In this document: piece by piece, positions 35,649 through 44,571 of the stretch
Layout of the letters: each line of letters starts with the position of its first letter
Position numbering within the stretch: position 1 is the first letter of the stretch
Notes under the pieces: model-generated
Databases searched by the model: none
What the model was told of the DNA's origin: nothing
The model's input: the letters and a program-made list of their open reading frames with translations, nothing else
Made by a program: the position numbers and the translations under genes
Source: an uncultured Lachnospiraceae bacterium
GTDB lineage: Bacteria; Bacillota; Clostridia; Lachnospirales; Lachnospiraceae
Length of the DNA stretch: 64,000 bases
Assembly (NCBI GenBank): GCA_947367855.1
Contig: CANBFE010000006.1
Location: forward strand, 71,303 to 135,302
Reading direction: 5' to 3'

Positions 35649-36332
35649 TCATTGCGCAGCTTCCACGCGATAAATATTTTTATATTTGTCAGCCACACGC
35701 AGAGCCACCGTGGCGTCCCTGGGAATCTCAATGTAGATATTCTTATCCAGACAGCAGGCAGGCAGCGGATAGGTCATCCTGACTCCGTCCACATGGTACT
35801 GCAGCGCTCCGTCCACATAATCCTGCAGGTAAGGTACCTGCAGGACGCACAGCTTCTCTTTGGCAAACATCTTTTTCTTATACTCAATCTTCGGCTCCAG
35901 CTTCACCGGCACGAACCGGGTATTGATCCCGGGATCCTTCACCTGATACAAGTGCATGGTCCACTCCTCTTTCTCGTACTCCCCGATGAATACGCTTACC
36001 CCATAGGGAACCCCATGCCTGATTTCCCCGCCCGGAATCGTGCAGGACTCCCCGTTCTGCACGAATTCCCTCTCCCGGAACAGGAACAGCTTCACCTTAT
36101 CGGTGGTATAGACATTGTGCCCGCTCTTCTGCAAGAGCGTCCTGTCGTCCAGTCCTGTCTCTTCCATTTCCCGGGCGAGTTCCTGGAGGTCCACTTCCTT
36201 CCTTCCATCATATAGCAGTACGAAGAAATGTGTACCCCTGGAATATTTCCACTTCAGGACAATCTCTCCACCTGCCCGTTTTATGGAATAATCCTTCACC
36301 TGATAGTCCTTGTCATGACTCTCGATTATCAT
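35649..36332 (-). CDS. Beta-rich protein of the tubulin/GTPase operon, unknown
   Basis: 227 residues with no TM segment or signal peptide. The pattern of alternating hydrophobic residues suggests beta sheets throughout: IVLKWKYSRGTHFFVLLYDG near the start, FLFREREFVQNGE, VPYGVSVFIGEYEKEEWT, and IYIEIPRDATVALRVADKYK at the end. I do not recognise a family. It could be a beta-sandwich adaptor that links the partner protein to the GTPase. The ATG overlaps the 3' end of the upstream gene by 20 bases, with a G-rich ribosome binding site inside that gene, which points to coupled translation and a fixed stoichiometry. Confidence 0.65.
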   Translation of the reverse strand: MIIESHDKDYQVKDYSIKRAGGEIVLKWKYSRGTHFFVLLYDGRKEVDLQELAREMEETGLDDRTLLQKSGHNVYTTDKVKLFLFREREFVQNGESCTIPGGEIRHGVPYGVSVFIGEYEKEEWTMHLYQVKDPGINTRFVPVKLEPKIEYKKKMFAKEKLCVLQVPYLQDYVDGALQYHVDGVRMTYPLPACCLDKNIYIEIPRDATVALRVADKYKNIYRVEAAQ

Positions 36333-38316
36333 CCTGAATCCCCCCCTGCTGGTTCAGATGCAGCTTCTCGGCCTGCGTGATATTGTAGATCTCAATCTGC
36401 TCAATGCAGTCTGTGCGGTTCAGGTTGAACAGCATAAAATCCCGTCCATGTCCTTCCTGAGCCGCCAACTGTCTCGCATAATCCGCAGACTTATTAATCA
36501 TATAGAAGCAGCTCATCTTCAGGCCCACATTGTTCATGCTCCGATCCTTCAGCCGGATGCTGCCCTCCAGCGCTTTCTGCAGCTCCTGGGTCACATAAAT
36601 CTGCCGGTTCACATCCGTCATGTTATTCATGCGGAAGTCCAGTTCCCTCTCAAAATCATATCGGTAGATATCTTCCCCGATCATCTTCATGAACTCATTC
36701 CGGATAGCCTCCAACAGCCCCTCCTGCCCCAGTCTGGGATTAAAGACCTCCGGAAAGGCCGAATCGCCGGCATTGAGTTTCTGCCTGTTATTCACGTAAA
36801 GCTTTACCTCATTGGTATAAGTCTTCTCTATGGACACATCATTGTCCTCGGTCATGATGCGCCCCTGCCGGACTTCCCTCTCACAACGGGCATACAGTTC
36901 CTCATACCGCCTGGTCTCATCCAGCATTCTGTTGAACTCCTCAGCCAGAATCTGCTTCACCTTCTCATAAAAACACTTCCGGCACGCATATACGGCCTTT
37001 CTGTGCAGCTTCTCCGTATAGTCCGCCCGGACGCTCTCTCCCTCGGAGTTCAGCTCTTCCTGCAGCATCGCCCTGATCAGCTCCCTCCTGGGCATCAACT
37101 TCCTGACCTCAAAAAGGGAAAATGCATTATATAAAAGCTCCTGTATGTTCTTTCGGAGCGTATCCATCTCTTCTTTGTTTTCCAGAAAACGTTCTGCCAC
37201 GTCCACATATTTTTCCTGTTGGACCAACGGCCAGACACCCATGGTACATTCATCCGCCATCCTGTCTGAAATCCGTTCGGCTTTCTGCATCTCTCTCAAA
37301 TCCTTCTCCGAACGGAAAGGAAGGTATCTTAAGTCCTCCGCGGCAGGCAAAAACGGCTTCGCAATCTTCTCCCTGAAGATTTCCTCTGCGACGGAAAAGC
37401 CATTAGTCACTTTCATGTCCAGCCTCTTCCTGATTTCCTTGTCCGTAAGTTCCTGGGAAAGGCGTTCTTTCTCCTGCTCATACATCCCACGCATCAGCGC
37501 CTGCAGCGCCACGGCCGCTATCTCATCCGTAGGCTTCGGCACCAGCGCATAAGATGCCGTCTTGACACCATTATATAAATTGGTCACATACCCGCTTTCC
37601 ACGGCATTCGCCCTGGTTCCTCCCAGTAATATGATATCCGCCAACAGCCGGTAATTCTGCCAGATTTTGTTCTCACCCAATATGGATCCGTTGTCCAGAT
37701 AATTGCTCAGCAGATAGGTGGTCCCGCCGTCCACCCCCGGTTTCGTCCTGTTCTCCACCACATAGTGCAGCATGCGGGCAGTTTTCTCGTTTTTGTTGTC
37801 CTCGGGCTTCTGATCCAGCATCAGGAAGAAAGTCTTCAGCTCCTCGGCGTGCAGCCCGTTCTTCAGCCCCAGGTAGAGGTCGTAATAGGCTCCCCCATCC
37901 TCCTCCACGGCATCCATGACGAACTCCATCTTGATTCTGGACTTGTCCCTGAAAATCTTGTCATCCTCTTCCAGCATCTCCACAATGGCCTTGCCGACTG
38001 CTTCCGCCGGCCGGCCTTCCACGCAGCTCCACTGAATCGTGCGCTTCTTGTCCACATCCATCAGCCGGGCACAGCTCCAACCGTCCCCGCTCCTCTTGAT
38101 GCTGACATACTGTAGAAAACCGGAATTGTTCCAGTTGTCATCCAGGGTATCCTTGATATATTTGGTATACTCAATGCACCGCTCCCCCAACATGACTACC
38201 ACCGTGGGATACAGCGCCACATTGCCCCCCATCTCCCCGCTCTGGTTCTCATTCAGTCCAATCGTACAGCTCTCCAATAATTCCCTGCCATTGTGCAACA
38301 CTTTTTTCTCTGCCAT
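36313..38316 (-). CDS. Partner protein of the tubulin-like protein, possibly a degenerate tubulin-like relative
   Basis: 667 residues from MAEKKVLHNGRELLE; the frame is open 14 codons further upstream, from a TTG. Near residue 35 a strand-loop-helix VALYPTVVVMLGERCIEY sits where the tubulin-like neighbour has its first strand and glycine loop, but the glycines are missing. Later comes TTYLLSNYLDNGSILGENKI, then a long charged helical region (residues ~280-500), ending with ADYARQLAAQEGHGRDFML. It has no TM segment. I infer a structural partner or inactive paralogue of the tubulin-like protein encoded just upstream (96-base gap). It could equally be an unrelated adaptor. Confidence 0.6.
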   Translation of the reverse strand: MAEKKVLHNGRELLESCTIGLNENQSGEMGGNVALYPTVVVMLGERCIEYTKYIKDTLDDNWNNSGFLQYVSIKRSGDGWSCARLMDVDKKRTIQWSCVEGRPAEAVGKAIVEMLEEDDKIFRDKSRIKMEFVMDAVEEDGGAYYDLYLGLKNGLHAEELKTFFLMLDQKPEDNKNEKTARMLHYVVENRTKPGVDGGTTYLLSNYLDNGSILGENKIWQNYRLLADIILLGGTRANAVESGYVTNLYNGVKTASYALVPKPTDEIAAVALQALMRGMYEQEKERLSQELTDKEIRKRLDMKVTNGFSVAEEIFREKIAKPFLPAAEDLRYLPFRSEKDLREMQKAERISDRMADECTMGVWPLVQQEKYVDVAERFLENKEEMDTLRKNIQELLYNAFSLFEVRKLMPRRELIRAMLQEELNSEGESVRADYTEKLHRKAVYACRKCFYEKVKQILAEEFNRMLDETRRYEELYARCEREVRQGRIMTEDNDVSIEKTYTNEVKLYVNNRQKLNAGDSAFPEVFNPRLGQEGLLEAIRNEFMKMIGEDIYRYDFERELDFRMNNMTDVNRQIYVTQELQKALEGSIRLKDRSMNNVGLKMSCFYMINKSADYARQLAAQEGHGRDFMLFNLNRTDCIEQIEIYNITQAEKLHLNQQGGIQDDNRES

Positions 38317-38412
38317 ACGCCCGCTTCTCTCTTTACATTGTGATTGCAGGGGAAACAAGGTTCCCCGGAAATCTCATCCGGCCGGAACCTTGTCCCTCTG
38401 CCCATTCCTTCT

Positions 38413-41400
38413 TTAGTCTCTGTTTTTAAATAACTCGAAAGCTTTCATGAAGTCCGTGTAGAACTTATTCAGCTCCTCATGCAGCGGATCTGTCTCGTCA
38501 TGGAGCATATTGTATCTCGCAATCCTCTTGGCCATGTTAGCATCCAGCTTCTCCACAGCCTCCTTCATCTCCTCCGGTAAATCCTTATTAAGATCCAAGC
38601 GCGCCAGCGCCTCGTCGACAATCTTCTTCTTGATGTTGGCATCCATAGTTCTGAAGTTCACGTAAGCCTGATAGGCACCGGTATCTCCCATCGGCATTTT
38701 ATTGTTCTGCAGCTCCACCACTTTTTCCATGCCAAACTCGTCATAGGTGTATGTGATGGTATTGCCGTAGAACAGCACGCCGGTGAAAATGGCGTTGAAG
38801 AAGTCCTTCTGCTCCGAGTTGCGGCTCACAATATCTTCCTTGATCTCCTTCAGCTCTGCCTTCTTCTTGCTGAAAGCCTCTCTCTTCAGCAGCTCATCAT
38901 GCAATGTCTTGTTCAGCACAGGGGACTCCAGATAAAAGTCCAGCATCACCTGGCGCTCGCTGCCATTGTTAGCCTTTAGACTTTCAATCCTCAAAGGCTT
39001 TGCGCCGCCCTTCTGCTTCTCCTCCTCTGCCTCCAGTTTGGCAATCAAAGCATTCAGTTTATTAATGTCTCCCTTACCATCTGTCATATAGCCGCCGGAA
39101 GTGGCTACAAAGGCATCCACATCAAAGTCTTCGGTCACCATGATTTCCCAATAACCCAGTTCGTCCTTCACCACCACACCGACCTCTTCCGCCTTTTCAA
39201 ACTCCGCAATCAAGTCCTTATTCTTGTTTTCAATCCTCTTTACAGGCATTCCTATCTTAAAGCTGGCAGGCACAGGTGAAGGCAGCCACTTGTTCCAATC
39301 CACCTCGCCCCGTTCATAGAGATGCCGCCCCGGCGCACTGTTGTTCTCGTATCTTTCCTGCAGCTCAAGAATCCCCTGATATGCATACATAGGCAGTCCG
39401 CTGTAGAAGCGCATCATGGATATCTTATCCGTGATGCCGGATTCCCGCACAAAGAACTCTTTCTGCTTTTCCGAATAAGCATAAGCTGCCCCCTTGATCT
39501 CCGCAGAATCATAGGGCACTGTCAGCGTGCTGTTCATACCCAGATCATTCTGGTACATGGGATTCTGCCAGAACAAAGGAGTGGAATCCACGCCCAGCTT
39601 ATCCTTGATGATTTCCTCCTCAATCCTCTGTTCCAAAAGCTGTATATTGTCCACCTGGAACTTCTCTTTCAAATAGTCGGTGATGGTCTTCTGGGTGGCA
39701 TCACGGAAAGCCGTCAGAATAAAATCGGATATCAGCTTGGTGATTTCATTCTCATCCTCGTTCACCCATTTCGTGCAGTTGTCCATCATGGATCTCATCA
39801 GATTGTCCAGGGTCTGCTGAAGATCCAGCTTCTCCACTTCCGCATCCAGCCCCTTCTGAATATCCGGCACAGACAGAATCTTCCAGTTATAAGTGTTCTC
39901 TGTCCGCACGCCCTCTGTGAGCACCCTGCCGTTCTCCTCAAAAGTCTTCTGCAGTGTATCCAACACATTAGTCAAAATGCGGAAGAAATTGTTATTCATC
40001 CGAATCAGCTGCTGCTTGTATTCCTGCAGTAATGTATTCATGGTCTCCAACTGCGCCACCTTGTAATGATGCACATACAGATTGTTCAGGGCATTCAGGT
40101 AGTCCGCAATCCTGCTCTTCTCATTCAGAAAACCTGCGCTCTGCATCCTGGCCAGGGCATCGTCATATTCCTCGTTTCTTCTCTGGGACTGGCGAAGCTC
40201 TGCCTCCAGGTTGGTCTGGTTCTGAGCGATAAAACCGTCCACTGCATGAATCAGGTTCTGGTTCTGGGTGCCATAGAGCATCCTTTGAGCAAAGAACGGG
40301 CCATACTCCAATTTCGTCACATATTTCTCGCACAGGCTCTTGTAGGTTCTGCTGATCAGGGAAGTGCTTTCCTTAGGAATGGTATAGTCTTTCATAGCTT
40401 CCATGAAAGTCCTGCTGTTCTTTTCCAACTCCCCCTTGTTCTTCGCCAGATATTCATTCTCAGCATATTCCACAAACTGTGTGCTGCCCCGCTCTTTGAA
40501 CAGCTTTGCGTCATATCTCTGAGGGAAATTGATCTGGGAAGAACAGCCCTTTGACAGAGCTTTCCTGATATCCTCATATTTTAACTGTGCCGCCTGCAGG
40601 AACTCGTCCCTCTCCTTCTCCGTAGGCATTTTTCCAAACATATCCTTATAGCTTTCGAACAGCTTGAATCCAAGATAGGTGGCAATCTCCGAAAGAGGCA
40701 TTTCCGCTACGGAAGCGCCCAGCATGTTATATTCCACATTTGCTCCGTGCTGCAGTGTAATGCCGCTCTTGATCCTCTCCAGGTTGGAGATATGGCCCTT
40801 TAATGTGATGCCGTCCGCGTCTGTCTCAACTCCATCCGGCAAGGTCACCTTGGCCATGAAGCTGATGATGAAATCCGTGACTACGCCCATGGCATAGTTA
40901 TAGCCATCGCTAATCATCTTTCCACTCGCGTCTGTAGTGGAAATCAGATAGCACAAATCCACCGGTTTCTGCCTGTTGTCGATCTGCTTAAAGCCATAGT
41001 TCATCCTGAAGCTGTCTTTGTTTTTACTGAAGTTCATGCAATAATCCAGTTCCTGCAGCGCAGCATAGCCGTTCACAGCCACATAGCCGGAGGTCAGAGG
41101 GCTTGCACTGATAGCCGGCACTGACATATTGACATCCGGAAGGAAGAAATACCCGCACACACTGGTATCCGTCTTACCGATTTCCTTCAAGGCTTCCCGT
41201 ACCAGATAACACACATCCAGGAATGTGCCGCTTCCCGTACCTCCCGAAATACCGGCGCAGATATGTACTGTCAGATTACCGCTGGAACCTGTCAGCGCGC
41301 TCAGCATGGTGGATTTGATTTTGGCATAAATCTTCGATGCCTGATCCACCAGAAGAAAACGCCCCACCTGACGGATACCCCCTGCTCCGGCGCTGGCATC

Positions 41401-41793
41401 TTCGATGGAAATATGTTCGAAGTCCAGCCAATCCAAATCATGACGATTCTTCATCACATCTACAGCATTAAATGTCGCCCTGATGGATTTATTGGCAATG
41501 GAGAAAAATTCCGTGCTGCCGTCAATATCCGAAATCTTACCATTCCCTGCTTTTATCTTATTCGCATCCGAATCGATAATCAAATATTTGATATCGCTGT
41601 ACTTCGGAACGACGGCATTGACATCATCCGGTTTTAACTGCTTAAAAACCTCTTTCTTCAACTTGATGACCGCATCGGAACCAGTCCCTCCTAATCCGAT
41701 GATCACGGTAGCCCCCGGATCACGATCAGACTGTTTGCTGTGATCGACGACACCGCCGCCGGCGTCAATTAAAAGTGAACCATAAGTTGCCAT
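38413..41793 (-). CDS. Tubulin-like protein (large bacterial tubulin/FtsZ-superfamily GTPase)
   Basis: 1126 residues. After a short N terminus, the first strand and loop read ATVIIGLGGTGSDAVIKLKK (Gly-rich loop at 33-40). The tubulin signature GISGGTGSGT is at 181-190, followed by LDVCYLVREAL and YFFLPDVNMS. This is the GTP-binding half of a tubulin fold. The remaining ~800 residues are mostly helical and charged, with no TM segment, far longer than FtsZ or TubZ. Proteins of this type (Pfam 'tubulin like') occur in predicted conflict gene clusters with vWA and GTPase genes. Polymerisation is plausible but unproven. Ribosome binding site AAAGGAGAGC is strong. Identification of the signature is firm; function is open. 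Confidence 0.88.
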   Translation of the reverse strand: MATYGSLLIDAGGGVVDHSKQSDRDPGATVIIGLGGTGSDAVIKLKKEVFKQLKPDDVNAVVPKYSDIKYLIIDSDANKIKAGNGKISDIDGSTEFFSIANKSIRATFNAVDVMKNRHDLDWLDFEHISIEDASAGAGGIRQVGRFLLVDQASKIYAKIKSTMLSALTGSSGNLTVHICAGISGGTGSGTFLDVCYLVREALKEIGKTDTSVCGYFFLPDVNMSVPAISASPLTSGYVAVNGYAALQELDYCMNFSKNKDSFRMNYGFKQIDNRQKPVDLCYLISTTDASGKMISDGYNYAMGVVTDFIISFMAKVTLPDGVETDADGITLKGHISNLERIKSGITLQHGANVEYNMLGASVAEMPLSEIATYLGFKLFESYKDMFGKMPTEKERDEFLQAAQLKYEDIRKALSKGCSSQINFPQRYDAKLFKERGSTQFVEYAENEYLAKNKGELEKNSRTFMEAMKDYTIPKESTSLISRTYKSLCEKYVTKLEYGPFFAQRMLYGTQNQNLIHAVDGFIAQNQTNLEAELRQSQRRNEEYDDALARMQSAGFLNEKSRIADYLNALNNLYVHHYKVAQLETMNTLLQEYKQQLIRMNNNFFRILTNVLDTLQKTFEENGRVLTEGVRTENTYNWKILSVPDIQKGLDAEVEKLDLQQTLDNLMRSMMDNCTKWVNEDENEITKLISDFILTAFRDATQKTITDYLKEKFQVDNIQLLEQRIEEEIIKDKLGVDSTPLFWQNPMYQNDLGMNSTLTVPYDSAEIKGAAYAYSEKQKEFFVRESGITDKISMMRFYSGLPMYAYQGILELQERYENNSAPGRHLYERGEVDWNKWLPSPVPASFKIGMPVKRIENKNKDLIAEFEKAEEVGVVVKDELGYWEIMVTEDFDVDAFVATSGGYMTDGKGDINKLNALIAKLEAEEEKQKGGAKPLRIESLKANNGSERQVMLDFYLESPVLNKTLHDELLKREAFSKKKAELKEIKEDIVSRNSEQKDFFNAIFTGVLFYGNTITYTYDEFGMEKVVELQNNKMPMGDTGAYQAYVNFRTMDANIKKKIVDEALARLDLNKDLPEEMKEAVEKLDANMAKRIARYNMLHDETDPLHEELNKFYTDFMKAFELFKNRD

Positions 41794-41887
41794 TTTTGCT
41801 CTCCTTTACACCTTATATTATTAAAAACAATTATTCCCCTGAGAAACTTAGAATTTGACGAAACTTACCCTGTCAGGGCATTTCTGC

Positions 41888-43903
41888 TTAATATTCTGTC
41901 TCATCCGGAATATACATGACCCGCATGCCCTTGGTGAAATCGATATCGCTGCTGATGTCTACCTCCATCTCGCTGTCCAGGCGAATCTTCTTATCCTTTA
42001 CATCCGGATTCACATCCGTATAGTAGCCGTTCTTCGACACCAGATAGATATAACTGTCCTTCTCCCCATGGATGAAATAGGTGTTCTTTATGTCGATGCC
42101 CACATTCTCACGGATGGTCAGGCAGTGCCCTATCATCATTTTGCCCCGGCCGCCCTCAAAGGTATTGGGATTGCCGATGACGCCGTCCTCATTATAGGGA
42201 ATAATCTGTATGCGGCCATTAATCGGCACACTGCCTTTTTTCCTGGCCACCAACAGGACAATCACCAGAACCAATGCTGCCACCGCAGCCAGGATGGCCA
42301 ACAGTACAGGCAGCATGTTAATTGTCTTCAGGATGACCCGTACCTCGACGGAACCGCCGCTGCTGTTGGAAGCGGTCACGAACAGTTCTCCGCCCTTGCC
42401 GATTTCCTTAATCTTTATGTTCAGATTCTCCCCCTCCACAGACACCACTGAACTGTCGAAATCCGACTGCGTGATGCTATAGGACAGGCTTGCATCCTCT
42501 GAATCCGAGAACACAGAACTTAAGTCAAAGAGATAATCCGCTTTGGTGAACGGAATTGTCCTGGTGATTTCAATGGGATTTTCACTGGCAACTGGCAACG
42601 ATCCTCCAGCGCTAAGCCTGGCCGTCTCGGAGGTCACTGTCAGATTGTCGATCTGGCAATAGGAATAGACATCGTATTCTGCCCCCTGTGCCAGATGGAA
42701 AATGTACTCTGCCTGCTGATTATTAACTGCCATCTCGTAATCATCAGCGGTTCCTGAACTGACATCCGTAATGACTACATGTATGGGATAATCCTGATAA
42801 ATCGCCATGTCTGTTATCACGGTTCCCATATTTGAAATCTGTGCACCGATTACCACATCAGAATCGGCAAATACCGGGTTGCCGGAATTGAAATTCTGAG
42901 CAATGGTCAGATCCGAATTATAGATCATCTCAATTTTAATGCTGTCCCCGGGGATGCCTTTCACAATCAGCTTCCACTCACCTGCTTCCGGATTCTGTAT
43001 CTTAAGAACGGAGAAGGTCTGAGCAGTGATCTTCATGGCGTTCAGTTCCGCTTCAGTATATGCTATCCCGCTTGGTTGGTACAGCATATAGCGGGTGTTC
43101 GGATTCAGGGTACTGATGATGATATTGGCTTCCTCGACACCGATTCTGGGAATATTGAAAGGAATCTCCCCTTCGCCGCTTTCCGGAATCACCATGTCGC
43201 CTAACACGATGGTCTCTGTAGAGTAGATGATACTGTAGAACTGGCTGAAGACCTCTTTCAGATCATCTGCGCTCCTGACTTCCACACTGGTGCCCCCGGT
43301 GGCAGAAGAAATCTCCTGCAGCTCCGCCGGATCAGCGTCGCCGTTGGTATTGAGACAGACGGAATAGATCTTATATCCGTTTGCCCTTGCGATATTGATG
43401 GCATTTTCCCTGCTGGCATAGGACTCCTGCAGCCTGTCATCGTTTCCGCCTAAATCCGTATTGCCGTCGGAAAGAAGAATGACTGCTGACGGCAGGGAAG
43501 GATTTCCCGAGTCTTGCAGCATCTGTACTGCGGTCTCAATGGCCTTGCCTATATTCGTATCCCCTCTGCTGCCGACGCGCCTCACCTCCTGGGAAAGAGC
43601 CGTCTTGTCATTCAATCCCTCAATGGCCGTGATGTCCCTCTGGAGTATGACATCCTCATCGAACGCCACAGCCCCCATGTAATTGCCGCTCTCCGTGGCA
43701 AGTCCCAGGAACAAATCCATAGCGTCATACCGCAGGCTGGAGCCATCCGTCTTCGCCATGGAACCGCTCTCGTCCATGACGAAAACCACATTCATACGGT
43801 TCGCATTCGGCGTGTCCACTGCAAAGGCCGTTATGGAACCTGCCAACGACAGCAGCAGGGCAAATGCCGTCAGCAATCCTGTCAAAACTTTTCTCTGTCT
43901 CAT
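41888..43903 (-). CDS. Secreted vWA protein with one TM helix and a cytosolic tail
   Basis: 671 residues. Signal peptide 1-28 (KVLTGLLTAFALLLSLAG... ending AFA). A vWA domain follows with a full metal site: DESGS (Asp44, Ser46, Ser48) and SDGNTDLGG near residue 155. The middle part (~230-525) is beta-rich, like Ig-type modules. A TM helix starts near residue 530 (LLAILAAVAALVLVIVLLVA), then RKKG stop-transfer residues and a ~115-residue beta-rich cytosolic domain containing YFIHGEKDSYIYLV. The N-terminal vWA therefore faces outside and could bind an external ligand, with the tail touching the tubulin/GTPase proteins (inference). Second gene of the operon. Confidence 0.85.
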   Translation of the reverse strand: MRQRKVLTGLLTAFALLLSLAGSITAFAVDTPNANRMNVVFVMDESGSMAKTDGSSLRYDAMDLFLGLATESGNYMGAVAFDEDVILQRDITAIEGLNDKTALSQEVRRVGSRGDTNIGKAIETAVQMLQDSGNPSLPSAVILLSDGNTDLGGNDDRLQESYASRENAINIARANGYKIYSVCLNTNGDADPAELQEISSATGGTSVEVRSADDLKEVFSQFYSIIYSTETIVLGDMVIPESGEGEIPFNIPRIGVEEANIIISTLNPNTRYMLYQPSGIAYTEAELNAMKITAQTFSVLKIQNPEAGEWKLIVKGIPGDSIKIEMIYNSDLTIAQNFNSGNPVFADSDVVIGAQISNMGTVITDMAIYQDYPIHVVITDVSSGTADDYEMAVNNQQAEYIFHLAQGAEYDVYSYCQIDNLTVTSETARLSAGGSLPVASENPIEITRTIPFTKADYLFDLSSVFSDSEDASLSYSITQSDFDSSVVSVEGENLNIKIKEIGKGGELFVTASNSSGGSVEVRVILKTINMLPVLLAILAAVAALVLVIVLLVARKKGSVPINGRIQIIPYNEDGVIGNPNTFEGGRGKMMIGHCLTIRENVGIDIKNTYFIHGEKDSYIYLVSKNGYYTDVNPDVKDKKIRLDSEMEVDISSDIDFTKGMRVMYIPDETEY

Positions 43904-43934
43904 AATCCCTATCCCTTCATATGTTCGTTATCGA

Positions 43935-44342
43935 TTATTCGATGTACTCGCTCCGGGAAGCTTCGTCTTCCCCATTCGTCTCCCCGGTTCCCTGAGTCCC
44001 TTCCGGGTCCTGATTTTCCCCGGATTCTTCAGCCTCCCCGGTTCCCTGGAATGCCTCGGACTCTTTCGAGCTTTCGCTGCCCTCCGTCTTCCGGGCATCT
44101 TCTTCCTGTCGACGCACAGGCATGCCTTCTTCCCCCACTGTATCCCATGCTTTCACGTTATCCGCAATATGCCTGCTCCGCATCATGAATCCCATGGTCA
44201 CCACCAGGGCGCTCACCATGATCAGAGCCACATCAAGAATGGGAACCATCCACTTCCTGTCCTTCTCCGATCCGGCAAGAAACAGCCATGCCAGGAACAG
44301 AATAATCAGAAGAATCCCCAGTACCACAAATACCATTTTCAA
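43935..44342 (-). CDS. Small membrane protein with two TM helices and an acidic tail
   Basis: 135 residues. TM helices at about 3-23 (VFVVLGILLIILFLAWLFLA) and 33-52 (MVPILDVALIMVSALVVTMG), joined by a short charged loop. The last ~70 residues are Glu-, Gly- and Ser-rich low complexity (for example TGEAEESGENQDPEG). First gene of the operon. The TTG at 44342 is chosen because GGAGGG lies 7 bases before it; an ATG two codons later is 13 bases away. It may be an anchor or small subunit for the vWA protein. No family recognised. Confidence 0.7.
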   Translation of the reverse strand: MKMVFVVLGILLIILFLAWLFLAGSEKDRKWMVPILDVALIMVSALVVTMGFMMRSRHIADNVKAWDTVGEEGMPVRRQEEDARKTEGSESSKESEAFQGTGEAEESGENQDPEGTQGTGETNGEDEASRSEYIE

Positions 44343-44387
44343 AACTGTACCCTCCTCATATCATAAAAACAGCATATAGCTGATATA

Positions 44388-44416
44388 ATTCTAACAATTA
44401 GCATATATTTTGTCAA
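44388..44416 (-). promoter_or_regulatory. Sigma-A promoter of the nine-gene tubulin/GTPase operon
   Basis: Minus strand: TTGACA (44411-44416), 17-base spacer, TAGAAT (44388-44393), ~46 bases before the first start codon. I see no other clear promoter inside the 15 kb operon. The surrounding 44343-44493 is AT-rich without other features. Confidence 0.75.
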
Positions 44417-44493
44417 CATTATTCTACAAAAAGCATGACTGCAGAAAAATAATACACGCTCCGGCATTATTGAGGATGAAACAGCATAAGAAA

Positions 44494-44518
44494 GGCGGCC
44501 CTGCAAATATGGGCCGCC
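44494..44518 (-). terminator. Hairpin terminator after the PadR/DUF2812 operon
   Basis: Perfect GGCGGCCC / GGGCCGCC stem (8 bp) with a 9-base loop, followed on the minus strand by TTTCTT. The T-run is short, so efficiency is uncertain. It would protect the tubulin/GTPase promoter from read-through. Confidence 0.65.
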
Positions 44519-44571
44519 ATACTGAAATTTCCTTTATATGAAAGAAGCATAATCACTCCGGTCTCCGGGCA

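Noticed and set aside
29319..44342. Type VII secretion or Stk/FHA phosphorylation system as an explanation of the vWA/GTPase operon
   Set aside because: No FtsK/EssC ATPase, WXG100 protein, kinase or phosphatase motifs are present in the nine genes.
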